DNA of 64,000 nt from Streptomyces celluloflavus (GCA_000720995.1 JOEL01000025.1:21637-85636), one strand, 5' to 3'; counted from the first letter of the stretch, positions 17,237-26,816 are shown. A program made the numbers and translations. Notes: generated by a model from the letters alone, not told the origin.

Positions 17237-19768
17237 TCAGACCGCCCCGTCCGCCAGTTCCGCCACCCCCGTGATGCGGTGCAGAGGGTAGGTGCGGACC
17301 TCGTCGGAGGTGTGGTCGTAGGCGGTGACGAAGCCGCCCTCGACGCGGACCGGGGCGATGACGCGCTGGCTGGCGGCGCCGTCGGCGTTGACGTAGCCGA
17401 TCCACAGGGCGGACCCGGTGAGGACCGCGGCCTGCACGGTGGCGAGGGTTTCGGCGGAGGTGGTGCGGGGGAGGGCGCCGGGGCCCGGGGCGGCGGCGTG
17501 CTGGGGCTTGCGTTCGGCCGTGGCGGCGAGGTCGCCGGCGCGGATGGCGCGGACGGCCGCGTCGAGGAGGGCCGGGTCGGGGGCCGGGGGGCCGTCGGGG
17601 ACCGGGGCGGGCGCGGTGCGCGGCGGGGTGCGGTAGGAGTCGGCGCGGGCGATCAGGACGTCGCCCTCGGCGGACTCGGCGGCCGGGGCGTAGCCCATCG
17701 CCCGCAGACCATCCAGGAGTTGGTCGGGGGAGGTCTGCGCGGCCAGCACGGTCGGGGCGAGGCGGCGCAGCCGGAGGGTGGCGGCGCGGCGGTCGGCGAG
17801 GATCTCGGCGAGCAGCGCGTCGTCGTCGCAGCGGACGTACGCGGCGGCCACGCCGATCCTCAACTGGCCGTGCTTACGGGCCACATCGTCGATGAGGTAG
17901 GCGAGCGGCTGGGGCACGGGCGTACGCGAGTGGGTGGCCAGGAACTCCTGGAGTTCGGCGGCGGAGCGGCCGGTGTCCAGGGCGCGGCGCACCGACGCGG
18001 GGGTGAAGCGGTAGACCGTCGCACCGCCCTTGGACTCGATGTCGGCGAGTACGCCGAGCGCCTCGGCGAGCGGCCGGAGCAGCGGGCCGGGGGCGACGGC
18101 GGTCAGATCCGCCTGGAGGAGGACATGGTCGAGGGGTTCGGGCAGCAGGGGGGCGAGGAGTGCGGCGGCGCGGGTGGCGGCGGCCCGGATCTCGGCGGAG
18201 GTGGGGACGGCGGAGGCCGGCGGAGTGCCGTCCTGGATCAGCGCGCGGCCGGGGGCGGCCAGCGCACCGCGCCCCGTGACGCCGAGCAACTCGGCCTCGG
18301 CGAGCGCCCATTGGGCGAGCCGGGAGCGCAGGTCGTCGGCGGGGAGGGCGGGGGATGCGGAGGGCGTGTGGGGGACGGTGCCGGCCCCGGGCTGCGTCCC
18401 GGTTCCGGCCGGGGCCGCCGACGCGCTGCGCAGCGGGCGTTCCCAGCGCAGCCGGGCCAGCAGCGCGGTGGGCGGTACGGAGCTGCCGGGCTGGAGAGTG
18501 CCGAGCAGGGCGAGCGCACGGCGGCGGACCTCGGGCGCGGCCGAGCGGTCGAGGTGCGGACCGAGGGCGGCGAGCGCGCGGCCCTTGGTGTCGGCGGTGC
18601 CCACCAGCCCCGGCGTACGGGTCGCGGACAGCCAGCCGGCCACCAGCCGCGCCCAGCGCTCCTCGTCGGGCAGCTGGAGCCAGTCCTCGGCGGCCGGGGT
18701 CGCCGCGTACCGCTCGTCGGCCTCCCCGTCGGAGGCCACCAGCCCCGCCGCGTAAGCGAGTTCGAGCCAGAAGGCGGCGAGCTGCTCGGTGGTGTCCAGG
18801 GCGGTCGCGGTCCGCTTGAGGTCGCGCACGCTCAGTCCGCCGGCCCGCAGTACGGCGGGCCCGCCGAGGTCCCACTCCTTGAGCAGCTCCTCGACGGTCG
18901 CCAGCGCCGTGAACGCCTGGCCCGCGGCGGCACCGTCCACCAGCCGCGGTTCGCGTTCGGTGACCGGGGAGAGCGCGGGCGGTACGGGCTCGGGGCCGCG
19001 GTGCGCCCGCCCGCCGCGCAGGTGGAGCGCGGCCTCCCGGGGCAGTACGACATGGCGCGTCCCCGCCGGCATCAGCAGCCCGCGGTCCAGCAGCCACTGG
19101 AGGTGCCCGGCCGGCCGGTCCGTGACACCGCCGTACGGCGGGCCCCACACCAGCTTGTCCAGGACCGCGGCCGACTCGGCCGGCGCGGCGGCGAGCAGTG
19201 CCGCCATACGGGTGCGGTCGCAGAAGAGCGCGGTGAGGGCGGCGACCGCGGTGACCGGGTCGTGGGTGGCCGGCAGCCCGGCCGCGGCGAGGATGTCCTG
19301 GAGCCGGCCGGGGGACATCCCGGCGGTGGCCTCGGCGACGCTCGGGCCGAGTCCGGTCGGCGAGGGGTGGGTGGCGCTCGGCGTGAGCAGTTCGCGGGCC
19401 GTCCGTACCAGCCGCAGCCGGTCGTCCGGGCCCCAGATCAGCGCCTGCGCGCGCAGCTCGGCGACGGCCCCGGGCAGCTCCGCGGTGACGGCCGCGTCCC
19501 CCGCGTCCCCGGCCATCAGCGCGCCGAGCGTCTCGTACGGGCACGGGTCGGGCGCCACCGCCAGCGCCTCGGCGGTCTGGAGCGTGAAGCGGTTCAGCCG
19601 CTCCACCGCGCGGACGACCGAGGCCCGCGTCCCGGCCCGGGTGGCCAGCTGGGTGATATCGCCCGGCACCGGGTTGAGCAGGTCGGGACGGGCCCGCAGC
19701 AGGCCGGTGAGGCCGCTGTCGGTGCGGGTCCGGAGCTCCTCGGCGAGGGTTCGGGGCGTATCAGTCAT
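17237..19768 (-). CDS. Helicase C-terminal (XPB/Ssl2-like) domain protein with WYL domain
   Basis: An 843-residue cytoplasmic protein found across actinobacteria, usually beside the XPB helicase. A long helical N-terminal region (TLAEELRTRTDSGLTGLLRARPDLL at the start) leads to a helicase-C3-like domain around residues 500-640 (LLQADLTAVAPGPL, VYRFTPASVRRALD). A WYL-type ligand-binding domain closes the protein (ALWIGYVNADGAASQRVIAPVRVEGGFVTAYD). No Walker motifs, so it is not itself an ATPase. The ATG at 19768 has AGGA 3 bases upstream; a GTG-led extension to 19873 is Arg-rich and not credible. It probably works with the XPB helicase 5 kb away. Confidence 0.85.
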   Translation of the reverse strand: MTDTPRTLAEELRTRTDSGLTGLLRARPDLLNPVPGDITQLATRAGTRASVVRAVERLNRFTLQTAEALAVAPDPCPYETLGALMAGDAGDAAVTAELPGAVAELRAQALIWGPDDRLRLVRTARELLTPSATHPSPTGLGPSVAEATAGMSPGRLQDILAAAGLPATHDPVTAVAALTALFCDRTRMAALLAAAPAESAAVLDKLVWGPPYGGVTDRPAGHLQWLLDRGLLMPAGTRHVVLPREAALHLRGGRAHRGPEPVPPALSPVTEREPRLVDGAAAGQAFTALATVEELLKEWDLGGPAVLRAGGLSVRDLKRTATALDTTEQLAAFWLELAYAAGLVASDGEADERYAATPAAEDWLQLPDEERWARLVAGWLSATRTPGLVGTADTKGRALAALGPHLDRSAAPEVRRRALALLGTLQPGSSVPPTALLARLRWERPLRSASAAPAGTGTQPGAGTVPHTPSASPALPADDLRSRLAQWALAEAELLGVTGRGALAAPGRALIQDGTPPASAVPTSAEIRAAATRAAALLAPLLPEPLDHVLLQADLTAVAPGPLLRPLAEALGVLADIESKGGATVYRFTPASVRRALDTGRSAAELQEFLATHSRTPVPQPLAYLIDDVARKHGQLRIGVAAAYVRCDDDALLAEILADRRAATLRLRRLAPTVLAAQTSPDQLLDGLRAMGYAPAAESAEGDVLIARADSYRTPPRTAPAPVPDGPPAPDPALLDAAVRAIRAGDLAATAERKPQHAAAPGPGALPRTTSAETLATVQAAVLTGSALWIGYVNADGAASQRVIAPVRVEGGFVTAYDHTSDEVRTYPLHRITGVAELADGAV

Positions 19769-19943
19769 TCGTCCTACGGTAGCGGTGCCGGGGATCGGAG
19801 GGAGCCGCGCGCGGCGACGGTGCGGAGGGCGGCCGACTCCGCCGGAGTGGCCCGTACGCCGCCGCGGCCGCACGGTCCGGCGCCCGCCATCGGCCGAAGC
19901 GGTACCGTCGGTGCAGCAACCGGCGCACGTCGCAGGGGATTTC

Positions 19944-21263
19944 GTGGGGATCGAGAGCGATCAGCTCGTCTTTGACTATCTGAGCCGGGTGGGCGACCTG
20001 GCCCAGCAGCGGGGGCTGCCCTCCGGCGCGCGGATGCGGCTGGTGGCCACGCTGCGTGCCGAGATCGACGCGCAGCAGGCCGATTCGGTCTCCGGTGTGA
20101 AGCGGGTGCTGTCCCGGCTGGGGACGCCGGAGGCCGTGGTGACGGCCGCCGGGAGCGGGGACGGGGACGCCGGCGGGAGCGGGGACGGCGAAGGGGGCGG
20201 CCGGGCTCCGGCGGGCCCCGTGACGCCCGCGGACGGACACACCGCGCCGGACGACGACGGCGCTCCGGCCGCGCCTCCCACCACCCCCTCGCGCTTCTTC
20301 CCGCGGCCCGCCGAGCCGCCCGCGCCGCGGCCGAGCACCCGCGACAAGCTCGGCGGACTGGCCCGGCGCAGTGGGCTGACCGGCCGGATTCCCGCCCCCC
20401 GCGACGAGGCCACGGAGCCCCCGGCCGGCCGCCCGAGCTTCCTGAAGAAGGTCATCCGCCCCGAGCGGCCCGCCCCGCCCGCACCGCGGACCGCCTCGCC
20501 GCCGCACCTGGCGGGCCCGGACGAACTGGGCGACGCGGACGAGTCGCCCGACTGGTGGTCGGTGCAGGCGGACCCGTACGGGCCGGGCGAGACCGTGCCC
20601 GGGTTCGTCGGCGGCATCGAGATCGAGGAGATGCGGGAAGGGCTGACGGGCGACCGCCCGTTGTCGCTGCGGAAGGACGGGGACGGGGACGGGAAGGACG
20701 CCGGGGGCGACGAGCACGCCGAGCACGCCGAGGCTGAGCGGGACCCCGACGCCGAGGACGCCGAGGACGCCGAGGGCGAGGCGGACGGGACGAGGCCGCC
20801 GCTGCCCGGACTGCTGCGCCGCGCCCTCGCCCGGCGGCGCGGTGCGGCGGCCGGTGCCGAGGAGGCCGACGAGGCGGCCGACGCGGGGGCCGACGAGGCG
20901 GCCGAGGCGGACGGTTCGCTGATCGCGCGGCTGCGGCTGAGCCCCGTCCTCACGCTGGCCGCGCTGCTGCTGGTGGCCGGGGCGGTGCTGGGGTCGTGGC
21001 TGGCCCTGGTCGGCGGCTGGGCGCTCGCGTACGTATCGCGGCGGCTGACCCGGATCGAGGCGAAGTTCGCGGCGCTGGGCGTACCGGGCATCGCCGTCGG
21101 CGGCCTGATGGTCTGGATCTGGGGACGGTTCGACGGCCGGTGGGGCGAGCCGATCACGCAGGCCCGGCTGGGCCAGGAGCTCTTCGACGGGCTGCCGGTG
21201 ATGGCCCGGGTCGCGGCCGTCGCCTCGGCCGCGTTCCTGGTGTGGCGGATGCGGCGCGCGTAG
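19944..21263 (+). CDS. HAAS-domain-like membrane protein
   Basis: A 439-residue protein divergent from the helicase-domain gene. The first 55 residues (ESDQLVFDYLSRVGDLAQQR, then MRLVATLRAEIDAQ) look like a HAAS signalling domain, which often pairs with PadR-type regulators. A long Pro/Glu/Asp/Ala-rich low-complexity region follows, including repeated AEDAEDAE and EADEAADAGADEAAEA. The last 130 residues hold three hydrophobic helices (TLAALLLVAGAVLGSWLALV and two more). The GTG has AGGGG 5 bases upstream. Role unknown; probably a membrane-anchored signalling or scaffold protein. Confidence 0.75.
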   Translation: MGIESDQLVFDYLSRVGDLAQQRGLPSGARMRLVATLRAEIDAQQADSVSGVKRVLSRLGTPEAVVTAAGSGDGDAGGSGDGEGGGRAPAGPVTPADGHTAPDDDGAPAAPPTTPSRFFPRPAEPPAPRPSTRDKLGGLARRSGLTGRIPAPRDEATEPPAGRPSFLKKVIRPERPAPPAPRTASPPHLAGPDELGDADESPDWWSVQADPYGPGETVPGFVGGIEIEEMREGLTGDRPLSLRKDGDGDGKDAGGDEHAEHAEAERDPDAEDAEDAEGEADGTRPPLPGLLRRALARRRGAAAGAEEADEAADAGADEAAEADGSLIARLRLSPVLTLAALLLVAGAVLGSWLALVGGWALAYVSRRLTRIEAKFAALGVPGIAVGGLMVWIWGRFDGRWGEPITQARLGQELFDGLPVMARVAAVASAAFLVWRMRRA

Positions 21264-21314
21264 GGGCGCGGTGCCTGCGGGGTGCGAGGGCGGACCGAGG
21301 TACGCGGGCGGCGG

Positions 21315-22092
21315 TCACGCCCTCTGCGCGGCCAGGAACGGAAGGACGACGCAGGGCCTGGCCGAGGTCGACGCGGGCGGTGGTGCCGTCGCGGGTGATC
21401 TCGATACCGGCGGTACGGGTCCCGTCCGCGACCGGCCCGGTGCCGATCCGGGCGGTGAGCGGCCCCGGTGCGGTGTGGGCGAGCGGCAGGTCCTCGACGA
21501 GGGTGTGAGGGGCGGCGTAGTGGTCCCGCACCTCGGCGACGTATGTGACGGTGTCGACGGCGGCCGGGTCGGGGCGCCAGGTCAGCAGGTGCCGGGGGCG
21601 GTCAGGGGTGGCCGGCCGAGGACGGCGGGCAGGGCGGCGCCGCCGCCCGCCTCGAAGCCGTAACCGGCCTGGCCGGAGGTGCCGGTGACGACGTGCCGGG
21701 CGAAGTCCACGATGCTGGAGTGCCGGATCTGACGGACCAGCAGTTCGGTGAGGAACGCGTCGCGGGCCGGTTCGGTGTGCCGCAGCCCGGACGGGGTGAC
21801 CAAGAGCGGAACGTCCTGCCAGTTGGTGAAGGGCAGCAGGGCGTCGCGCAGCAGGACCACCTGGTGCAGCCACTCGTTGTAGAGCTGCATCGCGACGGGC
21901 CCGCCGCGCCGGCCGAGGAACAGACCGGCCGCGGGAGGGGTGAGCGGATGGCCGTAGCAGTGGCTGCGGACGACCAGTGGTCCGGCGGGCAGCGGTATCC
22001 CTTTTCGCCGGGCTGCCGCCACCGCTGCCGTCGGGCCCGCAACCGGCCGGTGCGACCGCCCCGGTGGCGACCAGGGCAAGCGCGGTCGCCAC
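21315..22092 (-). pseudogene. Lipoprotein-like gene with three frameshifts
   Basis: Coding signal switches frame three times in about 780 bp. A signal-peptide-like start ending in APAGC (lipobox) leads to a frame change near 22000, a middle part with SHCYGHPLTPPAAGLFLG and MQLYNEWLHQVVLLRDALLPF, a change near 21596, a third part with AVDTVTYVAEVRDHYAAPH, and a change near 21355 before VVLPFLAAQRA and a TGA at 21315. Each switch sits at a short run (AAAAGGG, CCCCC, CCC) and is explained by one gained or lost base. Either a decayed gene or homopolymer sequencing errors. The true start is unclear; a GTG at 22092 is the nearest. The family is not recognised. Confidence 0.6.
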
Positions 22093-22271
22093 GCGGGGCC
22101 ATGGGTTCGGCGGGGGACGGGGCCACGGGTTCGACGATGTGAGTAGTTCTCCCGTATCCGAACAGCAGGTCCGTTGCCGACACTTGTCACGCGCCATATG
22201 TGCTCCCCACCGCGCTCCCCTCCGCGCTCCGTTCTCCCGTCTCCTCTCCGTCCTCCCACCCGGACAGGACC

Positions 22272-22961
22272 ATGAACTCGACACCCAGTCCCGAGCAGGC
22301 CCCCCACGATGTGGCGAGGTGCGCCTGTCCCGCCTGCCAGCTCTTCCGCTACCAGCGGCAGTACGGCCCCGACCCCGGGCGCGCCCTGCCACCGCCCTAC
22401 CCGCCTCCGGGCTACGGGGCACCGGGCCAGGAAACCCCCGGCCAGGGGCCGCCGAACCAGAGCATCCCCGGCTACGGGACGCATCCCGGCTACGGGACAC
22501 CCCCTGGCTACGGGGCACCGCCCGGTTACGGGCCCCCGCCCCCGGGGTATGTCCCCCCGCCGCCGGGATATCTGCCCGCGCACAGCGCCGGCAGCGATCG
22601 GGCCGTCGCCGCGCTGGCCCACTGGACGCCGCTGGTCGTCGCGGTCGTCTTCGCGTTCGTCATCCCCGGTTTCTCGGTGTTCCTCTGCTTCGTGCCACCG
22701 CTGATCGTGATGACGACCGCGAAGTCCGAGTACGTCCGGAGCCATGCCCGCGAGGCGCTCAACTTCCAGCTCACCGTGCTGATCCCGGGAACGGTCATCC
22801 TGTTGCTGTCCCTGGCGGCGCGGGGGTTCGGGGGAGTGCTGAGCCTCGTCCTGTTCGTCTGCTGCCTGATCGTTCAGATCATGGCCGCGTTGAAGGCGGG
22901 CGGCGGCGAGCAGTTCCGGTACCCCGTCTGCCTCCGCTTCGTGAAGCAGACGAACGGGTGA
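22272..22961 (+). CDS. DUF4870 family membrane protein
   Basis: A 229-residue protein. The N terminus has a CACPACQLFRYQRQYG segment with two CxxC-like cysteines. A PGYG-rich repeat region (about residues 45-110) follows, then a DUF4870/Tic20-like membrane domain starting SDRAVAALAHWTPLVV with about four helices and the family motif YVRSHAREALNFQLTV. The ATG at 22272 follows ACAGGACC; upstream codons are not conserved. Function unknown; Pro/Gly/Tyr-rich heads like this often tether or cluster membrane proteins. Confidence 0.85.
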   Translation: MNSTPSPEQAPHDVARCACPACQLFRYQRQYGPDPGRALPPPYPPPGYGAPGQETPGQGPPNQSIPGYGTHPGYGTPPGYGAPPGYGPPPPGYVPPPPGYLPAHSAGSDRAVAALAHWTPLVVAVVFAFVIPGFSVFLCFVPPLIVMTTAKSEYVRSHAREALNFQLTVLIPGTVILLLSLAARGFGGVLSLVLFVCCLIVQIMAALKAGGGEQFRYPVCLRFVKQTNG

Positions 22962-23167
22962 GGAACGAGTGAGGAACGGGGGATGGGCGCGGATACGGCC
23001 CCGTACGCGGGGCAGGGCGCGACCCCGGAGAGGACGGATAGCCGATAGCGGAAGGTGACGGCATCACCGGCGATTCGCTCGGTGCGCCTGCTCGGCTGAA
23101 TCGGCGAGTTTTACGCGCAGCCCGGGGAGTACGACCCCGGGCCGCGTGCTGTCTTTGCGCGGCGGTG

Positions 23168-23311
23168 CTACTCGCCCGTGGCGGAGCGCTCGCGCTCCTT
23201 CTTCCACGGGATGTGGATGGCGAGCAGGTCGCCCACCGAGCCGACCACGTTGAACGCGAGCAGGCCCACGCCTTTCAGCACTCGCACCGCGTAACCCGCA
23301 GCCTCTTCCAT
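23168..23311 (-). CDS. Small single-helix membrane protein, hypothetical
   Basis: A 47-residue protein: MEEAAGYAVRVLKGVGLLAFN followed by a hydrophobic helix and a basic C-terminal end WKKERERSATGE. GAGGGG lies 8 bases before the ATG at 23311, a good ribosome site. An in-frame ATG at 23398 would add 29 residues without support. It is isolated between a DUF4870 gene and an NB-ARC regulator. No family recognised. Confidence 0.6.
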   Translation of the reverse strand: MEEAAGYAVRVLKGVGLLAFNVVGSVGDLLAIHIPWKKERERSATGE

Positions 23312-23477
23312 GTTCCGATCCCCTCGCATGCCCCCGTGGCTTATCTCGGTCATGGAGACGCTTTCCGCCGCCACTCGGTTGCCCGGGGGACATTTCACGA
23401 GCCGCCTTGCGGTTGCTCTCGGTCACGGGTGGGGACAGGGCGACGTCTGACATCTGATGCCCGGCGACAGATCACCA

Positions 23478-23567
23478 TGACGGGGAATTCACGTCCCCGG
23501 CGGGAATTCACGTCCCCGGGCGGGGAATTCGGATCCCTTACGGGGGCACCCGATCCCTTACGGGGCA
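23478..23567. repeat. Two short tandem duplications near the LuxR-type 3' end
   Basis: CGGGAATTCACGTCCCCGG occurs twice in tandem, followed by a third partial GGGGAATTC. Then GATCCCTTACGGGGCACCC occurs twice, the second copy reaching the stop codon of the NB-ARC/LuxR gene at 23558. It looks like replication-slippage DNA. Confidence 0.65.
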
Positions 23568-25915
23568 CCCGACGCCGACTCCCCTCGCCGCCCCTCATGG
23601 ACCCACACCGCCACCTGGGACCGGGAGGTGAAGCCGAGCTTGGCCAGGATGCGTTCGACGTGGTTCTCGGCGGTGCGCTGGGCGATCACGAGACTGGCGG
23701 CGATCTCCTTGTTGCTCAGGCCCAGGGCGACGAGGCCGGCGACTTCGCGTTCCCGCCGGGTGAGCGGCGCGTCCGGGCCCGTGTGCGCGGGGCGCCGGGG
23801 CGGGGGCGGGGCGGGCGCGGGTGCTTCCTCCAGTACGTAGGCCAGTGCGGCGGCGGGGCTGAACGCGGCGCCGCGCCGGACCGCCCGGTCGAACTCCCCG
23901 GCCGGCAGCGCCGCGCGCACCGCGTCCTCGCACCGCTGGTGGGACTCGGCCATGAAGGGCGCGGCGGAGAGCGTCCCGCCGATCGTCTCCCAGAGGGACC
24001 GGAGGATGCCGAGCAGATGGGCGGCGCGCCGGGTCGCGCCGGCCGCCTCCGCGCTCCAGGCCACCAGCTCCACGCACATCGCGATGTCCCACCAGTCATG
24101 GAACGGCCGCATGAGCCGGATCGCCTCGCGCGCCAGACCGTCGGTGGTGTCGCGGTCGCCGCCCAGCCACTGGAGGAGGCCCCGGGCGAACAGGGTGAGC
24201 GCCCTGAGCCACGATTCCCCGTGCGCCGAGGTGACCGCCTCGCACTCCCGGCACAGGGCCAGCGCCCGGTCGTGGTCGCCCAAGTGCCATACGGCGATGG
24301 CGAGTTTGACCGTGCATTCGGTGGCGCCGCCGAGATCGCCCAGCGCGCGGTGGCCGGTGGCGGCGGCCTCGAACAGCGCGGCCGCGCGCGGCAGATCCCA
24401 GCGGAACGCGGCGGCGAGCGCCTGGTGGTGCCGCGCCCAGGCGAGGGCGGAGGCGTCTTCGAGATGCTCGGCCGCCGCGCGGTATTCGTCCAGTGCGGGC
24501 AGCGCCTCCTCGATGGCGCCCTGCAGGACGCCGAGGTAGGCGTAGGTGCCCAGCGCCGTGGCGCGCGCCGAGCTCTGCGCGCGCTCGGCCGCCAGCAGCC
24601 GGTCGAGCCAGTGGCGCCCCTCGTGCAGGGACCCGAGGGTGATCCAGTAGTGGCGGGGGGTCACCGCCAGGCGCATCCCGGCCGCCGCCTCGCCGGGCTC
24701 CGTCAGGCAGTAGTCCAGGGCCACCCGCAGGTTGGCGTGGTCGAGGCGCAGCCGCGTGAACCACGCCGCCTGTTCCGGGCCGAACCACTGCGCCTGGGCC
24801 TGTGCCGTCAGGCCGAGGTAGTGATCACGGTGGCGGCGGCGGTACGCCGCGGCCGTGCCGGACGCGGCCAGCCGGTCCTGCCCGTACTCGCGGACGGTCT
24901 CCAGCATCCGGTACCGGGCGCGGCCACCGTGCTCGTGCCGGGTCAGTACGGACTTCTCCACCAGGCCGTCCACCACATCGACCAGCGCTTCCGCCGGCAG
25001 GTCGTCCGCCGCGCAGACGGCCGCCGCGGCCCCGAGGTCGAAGCCGCCCGAGAAGACCGAGACCCGGGCCCACAGGGCACGTTCCCGCTCCGTGCACAGC
25101 GCGTGGCTCCAGTCCATCAGCGCGCGCAGGGTCCGCTGCCGGGGCAGGGCGGTACGGCTGCCGAGCGTCAGCAGCGCGAAACGGTCCTCCAGGCGGGCGA
25201 GCATCTCGTCGAGGGTGAGGGTGCGCATCCTGGCCGCGGCGAGTTCGATCGCCAGGGGCAGCCCGTCCAGGCGCTGGACCAGCTGCGCCACCGCCTCGGC
25301 GTTGTCCTGGGTGACCTCGAACCCGGGCAGGACGGCCGCGGCGCGCCGGCCGAACAGCTCCACCGCCGGGCAGGTGAGCAGCTCCCGGACCGAGGGCCGA
25401 CGGCTCGGGACCGGCGTCGGCAGCGGCGGCACCACGAACACCTGCTCCCCGGTGACGCCCAGCACGTGGCGGCTGGTCGTCAGCACGCGGATACCGGGCG
25501 CGGCCCGGAGCAGGGTGTCGGCCAAGCGCGCGCAGGCGTCGACGAGGTGCTCGCAGTTGTCCAGCACAAGCAGCAGCCGCCGGCCGCGGACATGGCCGGT
25601 GACCACGTCGAGGGTGGCGCGGCCGGACTGGTTCACCAGGCCCAGCGCGGTGGCCACGGTATGGGCCAGCAGCTTCGGGTCGCGCAGCCCGGCCAGCTCC
25701 ACGACGCACACACCGTCGCGGAACGCCCGGGTGACCGTGGCGGCGGTACGCAGCGCCACCCGGGTCTTGCCGACGCCCCCGGCCCCCGTCAACGTGACCA
25801 GCCGCGACGCGGAGAGCAGCCGCCGCACCTCCGCGACCTCGGTGCGCCGCCCGACCAGGGCGGTGAGGTCGGCGGGAATCCCCGCCATCCCGCCCAGCGG
25901 TACCCCAGTTCCCAT
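23558..25915 (-). CDS. LuxR-family regulator with NB-ARC ATPase and TPR-like region
   Basis: A 785-residue STAND-type regulator. The N-terminal ATPase has Walker A LTGAGGVGKTRVAL (about 41-54), Walker B LLLVLDNCEHL and LTTSRHVL. A winged-helix section (GGFDLGAAAAVCA) and a helical TPR-like sensor region (about 350-690) follow. The C terminus is a LuxR HTH: LTRREREVAGLVALGLSNKEIAASLVIAQRTAENHVERILAKLGFTSR. Such proteins oligomerise on ligand and nucleotide binding and activate transcription. The ATG at 25915 is used; another at 25888 is possible. The target is not evident from neighbours. Confidence 0.9.
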   Translation of the reverse strand: MGTGVPLGGMAGIPADLTALVGRRTEVAEVRRLLSASRLVTLTGAGGVGKTRVALRTAATVTRAFRDGVCVVELAGLRDPKLLAHTVATALGLVNQSGRATLDVVTGHVRGRRLLLVLDNCEHLVDACARLADTLLRAAPGIRVLTTSRHVLGVTGEQVFVVPPLPTPVPSRRPSVRELLTCPAVELFGRRAAAVLPGFEVTQDNAEAVAQLVQRLDGLPLAIELAAARMRTLTLDEMLARLEDRFALLTLGSRTALPRQRTLRALMDWSHALCTERERALWARVSVFSGGFDLGAAAAVCAADDLPAEALVDVVDGLVEKSVLTRHEHGGRARYRMLETVREYGQDRLAASGTAAAYRRRHRDHYLGLTAQAQAQWFGPEQAAWFTRLRLDHANLRVALDYCLTEPGEAAAGMRLAVTPRHYWITLGSLHEGRHWLDRLLAAERAQSSARATALGTYAYLGVLQGAIEEALPALDEYRAAAEHLEDASALAWARHHQALAAAFRWDLPRAAALFEAAATGHRALGDLGGATECTVKLAIAVWHLGDHDRALALCRECEAVTSAHGESWLRALTLFARGLLQWLGGDRDTTDGLAREAIRLMRPFHDWWDIAMCVELVAWSAEAAGATRRAAHLLGILRSLWETIGGTLSAAPFMAESHQRCEDAVRAALPAGEFDRAVRRGAAFSPAAALAYVLEEAPAPAPPPPRRPAHTGPDAPLTRREREVAGLVALGLSNKEIAASLVIAQRTAENHVERILAKLGFTSRSQVAVWVHEGRRGESASGAP

Positions 25916-26034
25916 GGGCCCAACCTAGCCGGGGCGACCGACGGGCAGGGAGGCCGCGCGTCTCCCCGCCACTTTCCGCCGTGCCCGGGAGATGGCGGGG
26001 ACCGTAGCGCGGGAGGTCTCACCGCCCCCGGGGC

Positions 26035-26448
26035 CTAGAGATAGAGCTGAGCCCCGCACGCCGCGCAGCACGTCTTGCCGCCCGACCGGCGGGTGGCGGC
26101 GTGCGCGCACAACTGCCGTCCCGCGTACGGTGCGACCGCGCCCGAGGCCGCACCCGGGACCGGGACCGGGATCGTTTCCGAGCAGGCGAAGGGCTGCCGG
26201 TCACCGCGGTACAGCGCGTCGCGCGCCATGGCGTCGAGCCACGCGATGTCGTCGGCACAGGCGTACAGGGCGACTTCGCCGCCCGGCAGCTTGGCCGACC
26301 CGACCCACATCACCCGCACCGCCTCGCGACGGCAGCCCAGCCAGCAGCGCGCGGTGAGCCACTCGTGGTGATCCTCCGGCTCGGGAAGCGGCGGCCATCG
26401 CCTCTCGGCGGGCAGCCGGAAGCGGGGCTCACGAACCTCGAAGTTCAC
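26035..26448 (-). CDS. Hypothetical protein with C-terminal CxxC, in XRE/DUF397 locus
   Basis: A 137-residue protein starting at a GTG that overlaps the upstream stop by 4 bp (GTGA). The N-terminal part contains EDHHEWLTARCWLGCRREAVRVMWVG, the middle ALYACADDIAWLDAMARDALY, and the C terminus LCAHAATRRSGGKTCCAACG. The His/Cys spacing suggests a small metal-binding or disulphide fold. This gene type often lies divergent from XRE/DUF397 regulator pairs in Streptomyces, but its function is unknown. Confidence 0.7.
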   Translation of the reverse strand: MNFEVREPRFRLPAERRWPPLPEPEDHHEWLTARCWLGCRREAVRVMWVGSAKLPGGEVALYACADDIAWLDAMARDALYRGDRQPFACSETIPVPVPGAASGAVAPYAGRQLCAHAATRRSGGKTCCAACGAQLYL

Positions 26449-26675
26449 CGTGCCCGGCCCTTGAGCGCGGCAGTGAGCCTCCGGGCCGTGTCGACGTTGC
26501 AGCGGCCCAAGTCCACCAAGGGCCGGAGAATCTCGCTGGTACACGACACCAGGTCGATGCCCAGCGACGGCAGCACGACGCCCACATCCCTGAGGGCGTC
26601 GCACAGCTCATCGCGCGCCTCCTCCGCCTCGTTGAATCCGTAGTGAACCGCCCTCGCACTGGCCGGTGTTGTCAT
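26445..26675 (-). CDS. Small hypothetical protein divergent from XRE regulator
   Basis: A 76-residue helical protein, MTTPASARAVHYGFNEAEEA at its start and CNVDTARRLTAALKGRAR at its end, with no membrane helix. The ATG at 26675 is 8 bases after GGAG; the ATG at 26681 is only 2 bases after it. Its stop overlaps the next gene start. It shares the intergenic region, with its 7-bp-arm palindrome, with the XRE regulator, so is probably co-regulated by it. No family assigned. Confidence 0.75.
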   Translation of the reverse strand: MTTPASARAVHYGFNEAEEARDELCDALRDVGVVLPSLGIDLVSCTSEILRPLVDLGRCNVDTARRLTAALKGRAR

Positions 26676-26780
26676 AGTCATCGCTCCGTACGCCTCAGGT
26701 ATCCGCCCTCGTCCGGGCGGCAATCACCATGTGTAGACCCAGCGTTGCCCTCCGCGCGTAGGCTTTCCAGGTGGCACTCG

Positions 26781-26800
26781 TTGACTTGGCAGCAAGTCAA
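26781..26800. promoter_or_regulatory. Palindromic operator upstream of XRE regulator
   Basis: TTGACTT-GGCAGC-AAGTCAA is a perfect 7-bp inverted repeat with a 6-bp spacer, ending 16 bp before the XRE start codon. It lies in the divergent promoter region, suggesting autoregulation. The left arm could double as a -35 box. Confidence 0.6.
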
Positions 26801-26816
26801 TGGAAGGGAAAGGCAT

